A DNA stretch of 19,670 nt, from NCBI GenBank assembly GCA_002319915.1, contig DCFQ01000003.1, forward strand, positions 6,765 through 26,434, written 5' to 3'. Positions 7,072 through 14,796 of the stretch are shown here, in pieces. Every line of letters starts with the position of its first letter. Position 1 is the stretch's first letter. A program made the translations under genes and the position numbers. The notes beneath the pieces were generated by a model. That model was given only the letters and a program-made list of their open reading frames with translations. It did not search any database and had not been told where the DNA came from. Source of the stretch: Bacteroidales bacterium UBA1800 (lineage in GTDB: Bacteria; Bacteroidota; Bacteroidia; Bacteroidales; VadinHA17).

Positions 7072-7191
7072 ATGTACATTACTCAAATACTGCAATACCT
7101 GATCTGGCCTGCCTTCATTCTGGTAAGCTGGTACGTGATCAGGGCCGGACTGGCTTATTATGAGAAGAATTTTCCGGCGGATCGCCCTTAG
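7072..7191 (+). CDS. Small single-span membrane protein after cydB (possible CydX-like)
   Basis: A 39-residue ORF, below usual gene-caller cut-offs. The product opens MYITQILQYLIWPAFILVSW, with a hydrophobic span of about residues 6-28, then Arg24 and a short polar tail ending ENKFPADRP-like (YYEKNFPADRP). Size, single span and position directly after cydAB match the small subunits of bd oxidases (CydX, CydS, CydH) in design, though no sequence match to them is claimed. No Shine-Dalgarno site is visible, which is usual here. The last 53 bases overlap the 3' end of pssA on the opposite strand. Alternatively it is a chance ORF, but the orderly hydrophobic-then-polar composition argues against that. 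Confidence 0.55.
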   Translation: MYITQILQYLIWPAFILVSWYVIRAGLAYYEKNFPADRP

Positions 7192-7924
7192 CGAATGAGC
7201 CGAAGCCGTACCCGGCGATCAATGATGATATGATATAAAGAGGTATGATCAGGGGAGCCGCCTTGATCCCGAGCACAATGGCCGAGATAATTACCAGGGC
7301 GATCAGAATGTATCTGCCTTCGTTCCCCCTGATCCCGAGGTTTTTTGCCTTGAGTGACAGCAGCGGGATCCTTGTGACCATCAGGACTGAAAGCAGGAGG
7401 CTGTAAATCGCAATGAAGACCGGGGATCCGGTGAGCGACCGCAAGAAATCTGATTCAGAGTAGCTGGCCGAAAGCACCAGGGAGATCACGCCAATGGCAT
7501 TCGCCGGGGTCGGCAGTCCTTTGAACGAAACACTCTGAGTGGAATCGATATTGAAGACCGCGAGCCTCAGTCCGGCAAAGACTGGCATGATGACCACGGC
7601 CAGATGGCTGACGACCGGCAAAGCCCCTGCCGCCAGGATCCCCTGACCGGAAAACAGGGAACCGCATGAATTGTCGGCCAGCCTGAACAGGATAACGGCC
7701 GGCGCCACTCCAAAGCTCACGATGTCGGCAAGCGAATCGAGCTCTTTCCCGATGTCGGAATATGCCTTGAGGAGCCTGGCTGAAAACCCGTCGCAGAAAT
7801 CAAATATCATAGCTGCCACAATGAGCCATGATGCAGCTGTAAGGTCGCCGTTTGCTGCCAGTATTACGGCTATAAACCCGGAGGCCAGGTTGAGTGACGT
7901 AATGAAATTCGGAATATGTTTCAT
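7139..7924 (-). CDS. pssA: CDP-diacylglycerol--serine O-phosphatidyltransferase
   Basis: Makes phosphatidylserine from CDP-diacylglycerol and serine in the inner membrane; the product is the substrate of Psd. The 261-residue protein carries the full CDP-alcohol phosphotransferase signature D-G-x2-A-R-x8-G-x3-D-x3-D at residues 45-67 (DG at 45-46, AR at 49-50, Gly59, Asp63, Asp67), followed by several membrane spans. It is the integral-membrane type, not the E. coli phospholipase-D-like type. In many Bacteroidetes pssA directly follows psd; here the two are separated by about 6.4 kb and lie on opposite strands. The 3' end overlaps the small ORF after cydB. Confidence 0.95.
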   Translation of the reverse strand: MKHIPNFITSLNLASGFIAVILAANGDLTAASWLIVAAMIFDFCDGFSARLLKAYSDIGKELDSLADIVSFGVAPAVILFRLADNSCGSLFSGQGILAAGALPVVSHLAVVIMPVFAGLRLAVFNIDSTQSVSFKGLPTPANAIGVISLVLSASYSESDFLRSLTGSPVFIAIYSLLLSVLMVTRIPLLSLKAKNLGIRGNEGRYILIALVIISAIVLGIKAAPLIIPLYIISSLIAGYGFGSFAKGDPPENSSHNKPVRP

Positions 7925-7949
7925 CTTGGCAAATCAAATCAGGGGTGAG

Positions 7950-7957
7950 CAAATGTA
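7950..7957 (-). promoter_or_regulatory. Possible -7 box for pssA
   Basis: TACATTTG on the minus strand fits TAnnTTTG and lies 25 bases before the pssA ATG. The -33 position shows only TGTTT, not a clean TTG. Confidence 0.4.
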
Positions 7958-7986
7958 TGATAAATTGCACTGATAAACATCGGGCG

Positions 7987-8015
7987 TTGTCATTTTCTCT
8001 TTTTTATTAGATTTG
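7987..8015 (+). promoter_or_regulatory. Promoter of the HAD-QC gene pair
   Basis: TTG at 7987-7989, an 18-base spacer and TAGATTTG at 8008-8015 match the Bacteroidetes form. The box ends 20 bases before the ATG at 8036. Confidence 0.5.
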
Positions 8016-8035
8016 CATAAATTAAGATTGTCTGC

Positions 8036-8488
8036 ATGATCAACTTCAGGAACATCAAAATAGCGGTCGATTTTGATGGCACAATTGTCGATCACGATTA
8101 TCCCGGCATAGGCAAGGAAAAGCTTTTTGCATTTCAAACACTGAGGGAGCTTGAGAGACTGGGAGCCAGGTTGATCCTGTGGACCTTCCGGACAGGGAAG
8201 GAGCTCGAGGAAGCGGTGGAGTTCTGCAGGAAGAACGGGATCGAGTTCTATGCCGTCAACAAGAATTACCCGGAAGAGGTCTTTGATGAAACCATCAGCC
8301 GGAAGATCGATGCGGATATTTATATCGACGACAAGAATATAGGAGGATTTCCCGGATGGAGCGAGATCTGGCAGATACTTGTCCCGTTTGAGCTTCAGCA
8401 GAAGGAGATGGAAAAACAGATAATGGCTGCAAGGAAAAACAGCATTAAACGTCTTTTTGGAAAGAAGGAAAGGCAAAATGAAGAATAA
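8036..8488 (+). CDS. Small HAD-superfamily hydrolase, substrate unknown
   Basis: A 150-residue cytoplasmic protein with the four HAD motifs in compact form: DFDGT at 12-16 (Asp12 nucleophile, Asp14 acid/base), Thr50 in LWTFR, a likely motif III lysine in the 76-90 region, and the acidic pair Asp98-Asp99 in YIDDKNIGG. There is no room for a large cap domain, so it is of the capless type acting on phosphorylated small molecules or macromolecules. The product resembles uncharacterised small Bacteroides phosphatases. Its last 11 bases overlap the start of the next gene, so the two are probably translated together, although no functional link to glutaminyl cyclase is known to me. Confidence 0.85.
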   Translation: MINFRNIKIAVDFDGTIVDHDYPGIGKEKLFAFQTLRELERLGARLILWTFRTGKELEEAVEFCRKNGIEFYAVNKNYPEEVFDETISRKIDADIYIDDKNIGGFPGWSEIWQILVPFELQQKEMEKQIMAARKNSIKRLFGKKERQNEE

Positions 8489-9599
8489 TTATGCCAGGGT
8501 TGTCGCTTTGACATCCATCGCCCTCCTGATCACCTGGACAATATCCTGCTCAGGCCGGACCGGCAGAAAAGCCGCTGAGGCGCCACGGTCCAATACGACC
8601 GAAAACAGCACCGGGCAATCCGGGTCGGTAAAGATGGAGAGCCCGGCAAGCGATGGGGAGTATAAGCTCGGCAGTAAAATTGATGTTTCCTTGTCCCCGT
8701 CACCGGCAGGCATCGTCTTTGACTCGGTAAAGATCTATTTTGACGGGAGGGAAGCCTGCAGGCTCAATTCTGCACCGTGGAACTATTCGATACCCCCTGC
8801 CTCAAATTCCCGGACGGGAAGGCGATCGGTCAAGGCCGTAGCATACAGCGGCGAAAGGGTAATGACGGCCACGCATTTTGTGGTGGTTTATTCCGATATC
8901 GTCCCAAAAAAATACCATTTCAGGGTAGTTCACACTTACCCGCATGATAAGGAAGCCTTTACCCAGGGACTATTCTGGTACGACGGGATGCTTTATGAAG
9001 GCACCGGGCAGGAAGCCGGCTCGAGCCTCAGGGAGGTCGATCCTGCCACCGGAAGGGTGATCAGGCAAACGACCCTCGATCCTTCATTGTTCGGAGAGGG
9101 GATCACCCTTTACAAGGATAGGATCTACCAGGTCACGTGGAAGAACAGGGTAGGATTTGTATACGACAGGAAAACATTCAATGTCCTGAATAAGATTTAT
9201 TACCAGACCCAGGGTTGGGGGCTCACGACGATCGATGACAGGATCGTTATGAGCGACGGCACAAACGTGCTTTATTTTTACGATCCGGAGACATTCACGG
9301 TTGTTTCACAGATTGAGGTCTATGACAATGCAAAAAAGGTTGATCAGCTGAATGAGCTCGAATACATTAACGGTGAGATCTGGGCCAATATCTGGACAAC
9401 CGATCTGATAGCCAGGATCGATCCCACCACCGGCAGGGTGAATTCGTATCTGGATCTTTCAGGCCTGTACCCGGAGGAAGAGAGGCTGAAAACAGACTCC
9501 GACGTGCTGAACGGGATCGCCTGGGACCCGACCGGCAAGAGGATCTTCGTCACGGGAAAAAGGTGGCCTTACCTTTATGAAATAAGCATTATCCAATAA
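8478..9599 (+). CDS. Glutaminyl-peptide cyclotransferase family lipoprotein
   Basis: An exported enzyme that would convert N-terminal glutamine of peptides to pyroglutamate, releasing ammonia. From ATG 8478 the 373-residue product begins with a basic n-region, a hydrophobic stretch and a lipobox ending at Cys24 (TISC), so it should be a lipid-anchored envelope protein. Residues about 45-130 look like an Ig-like beta domain (a chromosome-to-coupled-domain linker containing SVKIYFDGREA). From about 145 onward comes the beta-propeller of the plant-type glutamine cyclotransferase family, with FTQGLFW, YEGTGQ, EGITLYKDRIYQVTWK, LNELEYINGEIWANIW and VLNGIAWDP blocks. A GGAAAGG site precedes ATG 8478; an earlier in-frame ATG at 8457 would add only charged residues before the signal. 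The 3' end overlaps the convergent lipid kinase gene by 11 bases. Confidence 0.9.
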   Translation: MKNNYARVVALTSIALLITWTISCSGRTGRKAAEAPRSNTTENSTGQSGSVKMESPASDGEYKLGSKIDVSLSPSPAGIVFDSVKIYFDGREACRLNSAPWNYSIPPASNSRTGRRSVKAVAYSGERVMTATHFVVVYSDIVPKKYHFRVVHTYPHDKEAFTQGLFWYDGMLYEGTGQEAGSSLREVDPATGRVIRQTTLDPSLFGEGITLYKDRIYQVTWKNRVGFVYDRKTFNVLNKIYYQTQGWGLTTIDDRIVMSDGTNVLYFYDPETFTVVSQIEVYDNAKKVDQLNELEYINGEIWANIWTTDLIARIDPTTGRVNSYLDLSGLYPEEERLKTDSDVLNGIAWDPTGKRIFVTGKRWPYLYEISIIQ

Positions 9600-10542
9600 G
9601 CCTGGTCCCGTATACAATGTTCAGGGCCGAAGGAATGATTCCGAATTCGGCGGGTGTATGACCCAGCGATTCCCCGTCAGCTTCCAGGTATAACATGTGG
9701 TCTGAAGTGACAATGAGATTGTTGCTTCGGTAACCGTCTACTTTCTGGTGACTGAGGATAGTCCCGTCATACAGGAGCTTCAGGCTTCGGATTATCTCGA
9801 TCCTTCCCATCTCACGGATCACTGTGATATCGAGAAGCCCGTCGTCGGGAAGGGCCTCGGGCGTCTGTCTCATCCCCCCTCCGCAGTATCTCCCGTTACC
9901 GACATTTATCGAGAACACCTTTCCCGATTCTTTCTTTCCGTCGATGATAATATCGCATGGGGTGTTCCTGTATGCGATCAGGCTCGAGAGCAGGTTGTAG
10001 AAGTATATTGCCTTGTTGCTCGTTCCCTTGTCCTTCTGCCTGTTCGTCTTTTTTACAACCAACGATTCGAAACCCAGCCCGGCAATATTGATGAAGTACC
10101 TTTTCTCCGGGGAATTGCCATTGAAGTACTTTACGAAGCCGACATCATGCCTGATGGTCTTCTCTTCCCTGATCAGCTCGACGGCACCTTCATAAACCGT
10201 GGGGATCCCGAACATACGGCCCCAGTCGTTGCCGGTGCCGACAGGGATCAGGCTGAGGGTGATGTCGGAAGAGGGGCAGGAGTCCTGTGTGAAAACACCG
10301 TTGACAACCTCGTTGAGGGTCCCGTCGCCGCCTACGGAGATAAATTTTCTGAAGCCCTCTTCAATTGCCTTATGGGTGATCCCGATGGCATCTCCCTTCC
10401 TCCCGGTGAATCTCACCCGGGTCTCGGTGAGCTTCTTATCAAGGAGTTCTGATATCCTGTTCCAGTCCTTTTTCCCCTTGCCATTCCCTGCATTGGGATT
10501 TACAATCACGAACCAGGCGTTCTTTCCGGTATTTTTTTCCAT
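9589..10542 (-). CDS. Lipid kinase, diacylglycerol kinase catalytic family (YegS/BmrU type)
   Basis: A 317-residue cytosolic or membrane-associated kinase that uses ATP to phosphorylate a lipid alcohol such as diacylglycerol. The N-terminal lobe starts with the phosphate-binding NPNAGNGKG segment (15-23), then the hallmark GGDGT at 71-75 and GTGND at 102-106. The C-terminal beta-rich lobe includes NIAGLGFESLVV and GGGMRQTPEALPDDGLLD, both typical of the family. In Gram-negative cells it would return diacylglycerol to phosphatidic acid, the precursor of the CDP-diacylglycerol used by PssA in this window; that link is inference. It is divergent from parA across a 267-base AT-rich gap. Confidence 0.92.
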   Translation of the reverse strand: MEKNTGKNAWFVIVNPNAGNGKGKKDWNRISELLDKKLTETRVRFTGRKGDAIGITHKAIEEGFRKFISVGGDGTLNEVVNGVFTQDSCPSSDITLSLIPVGTGNDWGRMFGIPTVYEGAVELIREEKTIRHDVGFVKYFNGNSPEKRYFINIAGLGFESLVVKKTNRQKDKGTSNKAIYFYNLLSSLIAYRNTPCDIIIDGKKESGKVFSINVGNGRYCGGGMRQTPEALPDDGLLDITVIREMGRIEIIRSLKLLYDGTILSHQKVDGYRSNNLIVTSDHMLYLEADGESLGHTPAEFGIIPSALNIVYGTRLIG

Positions 10543-10609
10543 AGATCAGGTCGGTTGGTCACGGCAAAGATGAGAATAAAACACGATATTGCTCATGCCG
10601 GAAATTAGT

Positions 10610-10703
10610 TTATTAACAACGATGATCTCCCTTAATAAGATGCTGTGCATAAGCAATATATACAAGAATTTTGCTTCTCTCACTGTTAATAACGTGTTGA
10701 AAA
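10610..10703. other. Cluster of DnaA-box-like 9-mers upstream of parA (candidate oriC or DnaA target)
   Basis: Four 9-mers resemble the DnaA box TTATNCACA: TTATTAACA at 10610-10618 (plus), TTATGCACA at 10652-10644 (minus, exact consensus), TTATTAACA at 10692-10684 (minus, identical to the first) and TTTTCAACA at 10703-10695 (minus, one mismatch to TTTTCCACA). The last two are 11 bases apart, one helical turn. The surrounding gap 10543-10809 is clearly richer in A+T than the flanking genes and separates divergent genes. No dnaA gene and no parS site were seen in the window. Confidence 0.4.
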
Positions 10704-10764
10704 CCCCGGAGGAAATGTTTACAATTACACACATTGGCTACCAGAGCTGAAAATACATAAGTAG

Positions 10765-10772
10765 TAAATTTG
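10765..10772 (+). promoter_or_regulatory. Possible -7 box for parA
   Basis: TAAATTTG fits TAnnTTTG, 37 bases before the parA ATG. No well-spaced TTG is found upstream (the nearest good TTG is 28 bases away), so the call is weak. Confidence 0.35.
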
Positions 10773-10809
10773 AAGCTCGAAAATAAACCTGATAAATCAA
10801 ATTTCGTAA

Positions 10810-11589
10810 ATGGGAAGGATAATAGCAATAGCGAATCAGAAGGGAGGGGTAGGTAAGACGACCACTGCCATTAATCTTGCCGCAAGTCTGGCTGCCCTGG
10901 AAAAGAAGGTGCTGATAGTGGATGCCGATCCGCAGGCGAATGCCACTTCCGGCATCGGGATCGACAATCGTCAGGTTAAGAGCACGGTGTACGACTGTCT
11001 CATTGACGGGAAGGCACCTGCGGAGGCTATGATCGGTTGCGGTATAGACAATCTGTCGGTACTGCCTTCAAATATTGACCTTGTAGGAGCTGAAATTGAA
11101 ATGCTCGACAGGCCCGAGCGTGAAAAAACCCTCAAGAAAGTTCTTGCAGGCATTGCCGGCGACTTCGATTATGTCATCATCGACTGCTCACCGTCCCTTG
11201 GCTTGCTTACCGTCAATGCGCTTACAGCCGCCAATTCGGTGATCATTCCGGTCCAGTGCGAGTACTTTGCCCTCGAAGGACTTGGGAAGCTGCTGAACAC
11301 CATCAAGATCATCCAGAACAACCTTAACCCGGAGCTGGAAATTGAAGGCTTCCTTCTCACGATGTATGACGCCAGGCTCAGACTTTCGAACCAGGTTGCG
11401 GATGAGGTCAACAAGCATTTCCAGCAGATGGTCTTCAAGACTATCATACAGAGGAATGTCAAGCTTTCGGAGGCTCCCAGTTTCGGGCAGCCGGCAATTC
11501 TTTATGATGCTGATTCAAGGGGGACTGTAAACTACCTTAATCTTGCCAGGGAGCTGATTGAGAAACAGGACCACACAGCGAATGCCTGA
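10810..11589 (+). CDS. parA: Chromosome partitioning ATPase ParA (Soj)
   Basis: A P-loop ATPase of 259 residues that binds DNA non-specifically in its ATP dimer form and, stimulated by ParB, moves the origin region to the cell poles. The deviant Walker A box KGGVGKTT is at 11-18 (signature Lys11 and Lys16), VDADPQAN at 37-44, and the Walker B segment YVIIDCSPSLG near 117-127. The length lacks the N-terminal HTH of plasmid type Ia ParA, so this is the chromosomal Soj type. Bacteroidetes commonly encode parA-parB-DUF5683 together, as here. The start lacks a clear ribosome-binding site. The upstream gap has DnaA-box-like repeats. Confidence 0.96.
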   Translation: MGRIIAIANQKGGVGKTTTAINLAASLAALEKKVLIVDADPQANATSGIGIDNRQVKSTVYDCLIDGKAPAEAMIGCGIDNLSVLPSNIDLVGAEIEMLDRPEREKTLKKVLAGIAGDFDYVIIDCSPSLGLLTVNALTAANSVIIPVQCEYFALEGLGKLLNTIKIIQNNLNPELEIEGFLLTMYDARLRLSNQVADEVNKHFQQMVFKTIIQRNVKLSEAPSFGQPAILYDADSRGTVNYLNLARELIEKQDHTANA

Positions 11590-11627
11590 TTTGAAAAGAT
11601 CTGGTTCCACCGTTAATAGTGAATGAA

Positions 11628-12509
11628 ATGACACAGAAGAATGCACTTGGGAGAGGACTCGGGGCCCTTATCGACGGCGTTGAGAAGGAGGTCCTTGAAA
11701 GAAAGGTTGAAGCCAATCTCAATATCCCGACCGACTCGATCGATGCCAATCCTTTCCAGCCGAGGACCCATTTTGATGAGCAGGCCCTTGAAGACCTGGC
11801 TGCATCGATAAAAAAGCTCGGGATCGTTCAGCCGCTTGTTGTAAGGGAAACAGGAAACGGAAGATACCAGCTCATCGCTGGTGAAAGGCGATTGAGGGCG
11901 GCACGCATTGCCGGGATCCAGCAGGTGCCAGCTTATATCAGGACTGCAGATGACCAGGCGATGCTCGAACTCGCACTCGTTGAGAACATCCAGCGTGAAG
12001 ACCTCGATTCGGTTGAGGTTGCCATCAGCTTCCAGCGGCTAATTGAAGAGTGCAGGCTCACCCAGGAAGAGCTTAGCGAAAGAGTGGGAAAGCAGCGTTC
12101 CACGATTTCAAATTACCTCAGGCTTCTCAAGCTTCCTGCTGAGATCCAGCTCGGGATCAGGAACAAGCACCTCATGATGGGCCATGCCCGAACCCTCATC
12201 AATATTGAGAATCCGAAGCTCCAGATGGATGTCTATTACAGGATCATCGACGGGGACCTTTCCGTCAGGCAGGCTGAAGAGCTTGTAAGGACGCTTCAGA
12301 CAGAAAAGATAAAGGACCCGGCAAGAAAGGAAAGAAAACAGAAGCTGAATGAGGATTTCCGCCAGCTTTCCGAACATCTTGACCGTATATTCTCGACAAA
12401 AGTCAGTTTCAGGATTAACGACCTGGGTAAGGGGAAGATTGTGATACCCTTTGAAAATCCTGAAGAGATGGAACGTATTTTGGGGGTTTTCGACCGGCTC
12501 AACTCCTGA
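11628..12509 (+). CDS. parB: Chromosome partitioning protein ParB (Spo0J)
   Basis: A parS-binding CTPase clamp that loads onto centromere-like sites and activates ParA. From ATG 11628 (293 residues) it begins with the ALGRGLGALI segment typical for the ParA-interacting N-terminus. The CTP-binding domain follows with GERRLRAAR (85-93) and ENIQRE (119-124), a helix-turn-helix at about 142-164 (LTQEELSERVGKQRSTISNY), and a C-terminal dimerisation region. A GTG at 11619 would add three residues and cannot be excluded. The gap to parA is 38 bases, so they form one operon. No parS palindrome (GTTTCACGTGAAAC type) was found by eye in the window. Confidence 0.96.
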   Translation: MTQKNALGRGLGALIDGVEKEVLERKVEANLNIPTDSIDANPFQPRTHFDEQALEDLAASIKKLGIVQPLVVRETGNGRYQLIAGERRLRAARIAGIQQVPAYIRTADDQAMLELALVENIQREDLDSVEVAISFQRLIEECRLTQEELSERVGKQRSTISNYLRLLKLPAEIQLGIRNKHLMMGHARTLINIENPKLQMDVYYRIIDGDLSVRQAEELVRTLQTEKIKDPARKERKQKLNEDFRQLSEHLDRIFSTKVSFRINDLGKGKIVIPFENPEEMERILGVFDRLNS

Positions 12510-12516
12510 AAATAAT

Positions 12517-12524
12517 TATATTTG
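12517..12524 (+). promoter_or_regulatory. Possible internal -7 box before the DUF5683 gene
   Basis: TATATTTG fits TAnnTTTG and lies 39 bases before the start codon, in the 54-base gap after parB. No TTG stands at -33, so read-through from parAB may be the main source of transcript. Confidence 0.3.
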
Positions 12525-12563
12525 ACGCACTGAGTCTGTCTGAGACCAGCTAAAACCGGTTGT

Positions 12564-13220
12564 TTGGCTTTGAGGAATGTTCATAAGATAGCTTTTCTTC
12601 TTGCGGTAATGGTATTTTCCCTTTTACAGGGAGCAGATGCCCAGGATTCCATTCCTCCTGCCGCAGAGAAAAAAGCTGAGATTATGCGCCACGCCTTCAG
12701 GCCCGACCCGCTTAAAGCCACCATGCTGGCTGTGGCATTTCCCGGTCTTGGGCAGGTATATAACAGGAAATACTGGAAAATACCTCTTGTATACGCGGGT
12801 TTCGGGGCGCTGGTTTACACAATAAGCTTTAATGGGAATAATTATAATAAGATGATGAAGGCTTACCAGGATTTCACTGATAAGATCCCCGCTACCCAAA
12901 GCTATATCCCGCTGATATCCTGGGCTCAGCCGAGTGAGTACGACCCGGTCCTCTTCCCCCTTACAGCCGTCCCCTCGAATACTTCATGGGTCAAGGACAG
13001 GCTGCTCGAATCAGTCGATTACTACAAGAAGTACCGCGACCTTTCATATATCGGTATCGCAGCCTGGTACGTCCTGACTGTCATCGATGCCAATGTAGAT
13101 GCAAGCCTTTTCAACTATGACATCAGCAATAAGCTCGACCTGGCAATTTCGCCGGTCAGGATGCCGGTCAGTGGATTTTTTGGCGCCGGAATAAATATAG
13201 GAATAGTTTATACGTTTTAA
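12564..13220 (+). CDS. DUF5683 domain membrane protein
   Basis: A 218-residue envelope protein. The start shows a signal-peptide-like stretch (HKIAFLLAVMVFSLLQGADA, cleavage likely before QDS), then the DUF5683 core with PLKATMLAVAFPGLGQVYNR and two or three hydrophobic segments (about 50-90 and 150-170). The role is unknown. The gene is a regular neighbour of parAB in Bacteroidetes, which suggests a link to envelope or division but proves nothing. The start must be non-ATG: the first in-frame ATG (12609) would cut into the signal sequence, so TTG 12564 or TTG 12570 is used. An in-frame stop at 12531 sets the limit. Confidence 0.85.
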   Translation: MALRNVHKIAFLLAVMVFSLLQGADAQDSIPPAAEKKAEIMRHAFRPDPLKATMLAVAFPGLGQVYNRKYWKIPLVYAGFGALVYTISFNGNNYNKMMKAYQDFTDKIPATQSYIPLISWAQPSEYDPVLFPLTAVPSNTSWVKDRLLESVDYYKKYRDLSYIGIAAWYVLTVIDANVDASLFNYDISNKLDLAISPVRMPVSGFFGAGINIGIVYTF

Positions 13221-13241
13221 TCCTGAAATGAATAAAGTGTG

Positions 13242-14786
13242 ATGAAGATTAAACCTCTGCTGCTGATTTTCTTACTTGTGACCCTTTCGGTCAGGTTGTT
13301 CGGTGAAAATGATACGATCATACTAAGGTCTGAGATCTATACCGAGAAGATCACCAGGGATCTCGACAGCCTTGTGAACAGCTGGTATGTCAGGATGGCT
13401 TTTGAGAATAATCCGAATATGTTCACCGGTGATTCTGTGGGGACCGAGTTTCCCGATTCGGTTTACAAGGGACGCCTGGCAAAGGTCTATTCCATTATTA
13501 AGCTTCCATACAACAGCATAATAAGGAACCATATACATGTTTATACAATAAGGCAGAGGGAGAAGTTCAGCGCGGTCCTCGGGATGATGGATTACTATTT
13601 CCCCATGATCGAGGATATCTTCGACGCCAACGGGCTCCCCTCCGAGCTGAAATACATGGCCGTCATTGAGTCGGCCCTTAATCCCAATGCAGTGAACAGG
13701 TATTCGGGGGCTACCGGATTGTGGCAGTTCATGTTCAGCACCGGGCGGCTTTACGGTCTTACCATCAACTCACTCGTGGACGAACGCCGCGATCCCGTCA
13801 AGGCGACCCAGGCGGCGGCAAGGTATATCAAGGATCTCTACAATATTTACAACGACTGGATCCTCGTGATAGCTGCATTCAACTGCGGGCCAGGAAATGT
13901 AAACAAGGCTATCCGCCGGTCAGGCAACAAGAAGGATTACTGGGATATCTACTACAGGCTCCCCAGGGAAACAAGAGGGTATATCCCGCAATACGTGGCA
14001 GCCACATACGCCATAAACTACTACAGGGAACATAACATCGTGCCGCTCCCGCTCAATATTCCGGTATCGACCGATACCATCATGGTCAATAAGGATATTC
14101 ACCTCAGGCAGATTTCAGAGGTAATGGGCTTGTCTCTCGAAGAGCTGAAGGCATTGAATCCGCAGTATAAGACGGGCCTCATCCCGGGATCATCAAAACC
14201 GATGTCGCTCACGCTTCCTGTAAACCACCTCGGCGATTTCATTGATCTCAACGACACGATCAGAAGCTACAAGGCTGATCTTTACCTTTCGAGAGTGAAC
14301 CAGATAGCCGATCCTGCAAGGTCTTCCTATGTTCCCGCCGATGTGAAGGGCAAGGCCAAGATCCTTTATACGGTCAAGGACGGCGACAACCTTGGATTTA
14401 TTTCGGAATGGTTTCATGTGGGCGTTTCAGACATCAGGTACTGGAACAATATCTACCGTAACACCATAAGGGTAGGACAGAAGCTTGCAATCTTCGTTGA
14501 CCCGTCCAGGGCTGAGAATTATACAAAAATCAATACAATGTCCCTTGCTGAAAAGCAGCAGATGTCGGGTAAGCCGGCTCCCGTTACAACGGTAGCAGCA
14601 GTCGTACCGACCGACCAGGCAGAGGGTGACTACATCACCTACAGGGTTCGTTACGGCGACACGATCTGGGACATAGTCAAGATGTTTGACAATGTCACTG
14701 CGACCGATGTGCTTACACTCAATAATATTTCCGATCCGGGTAAAATCAAGGTCGGGCAGATACTAAAAATCAGGAAGAAGAGCTGA
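13242..14786 (+). CDS. LysM-containing lytic transglycosylase (MltD-like)
   Basis: A periplasmic enzyme cutting the MurNAc-GlcNAc bond of peptidoglycan with formation of 1,6-anhydroMurNAc. From ATG 13242 (514 residues) a signal peptide covers about 1-21. The SLT domain spans roughly 125-260, with the catalytic Glu143 in AVIESALNP, the YSGATGLWQFM segment and AAFNCGPGN. Two LysM glycan-binding modules follow: about 375-422 (ILYTVKDGDNLGFI to VGQKLAIF) and 467-513 (YRVRYGDTIWDIV to VGQILKIRKK). A weaker LysM-like stretch (IHLRQISEVMGLSLEELKALNP) lies near 287-320. GTG 13239 is an alternative start adding one residue. It lies between DUF5683 and, 10 bases on, the SGNH-MBOAT fusion, which suggests co-expression of wall cleavage and glycan O-acylation. 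Confidence 0.93.
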   Translation: MKIKPLLLIFLLVTLSVRLFGENDTIILRSEIYTEKITRDLDSLVNSWYVRMAFENNPNMFTGDSVGTEFPDSVYKGRLAKVYSIIKLPYNSIIRNHIHVYTIRQREKFSAVLGMMDYYFPMIEDIFDANGLPSELKYMAVIESALNPNAVNRYSGATGLWQFMFSTGRLYGLTINSLVDERRDPVKATQAAARYIKDLYNIYNDWILVIAAFNCGPGNVNKAIRRSGNKKDYWDIYYRLPRETRGYIPQYVAATYAINYYREHNIVPLPLNIPVSTDTIMVNKDIHLRQISEVMGLSLEELKALNPQYKTGLIPGSSKPMSLTLPVNHLGDFIDLNDTIRSYKADLYLSRVNQIADPARSSYVPADVKGKAKILYTVKDGDNLGFISEWFHVGVSDIRYWNNIYRNTIRVGQKLAIFVDPSRAENYTKINTMSLAEKQQMSGKPAPVTTVAAVVPTDQAEGDYITYRVRYGDTIWDIVKMFDNVTATDVLTLNNISDPGKIKVGQILKIRKKS

Positions 14787-14796
14787 TCCATGTAAA

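Noticed and set aside
6939..7163. 74-codon frame starting in the end of cydB
   Set aside because: It starts inside cydB and its product is low in hydrophobic order and unlike any domain. The shorter frame at 7072-7191 in another phase is far more protein-like.
9748..10452. Long plus-strand frame of 234 codons
   Set aside because: It lies wholly antisense to the lipid kinase, which has clear GGDGT and GTGND motifs. The antisense product has no recognisable domain.
10546..10828. Two minus-strand frames of 62 and 71 codons upstream of and into parA
   Set aside because: They overlap each other in different frames, cover the AT-rich gap and one runs into the parA start. They look like chance frames in low-GC sequence.
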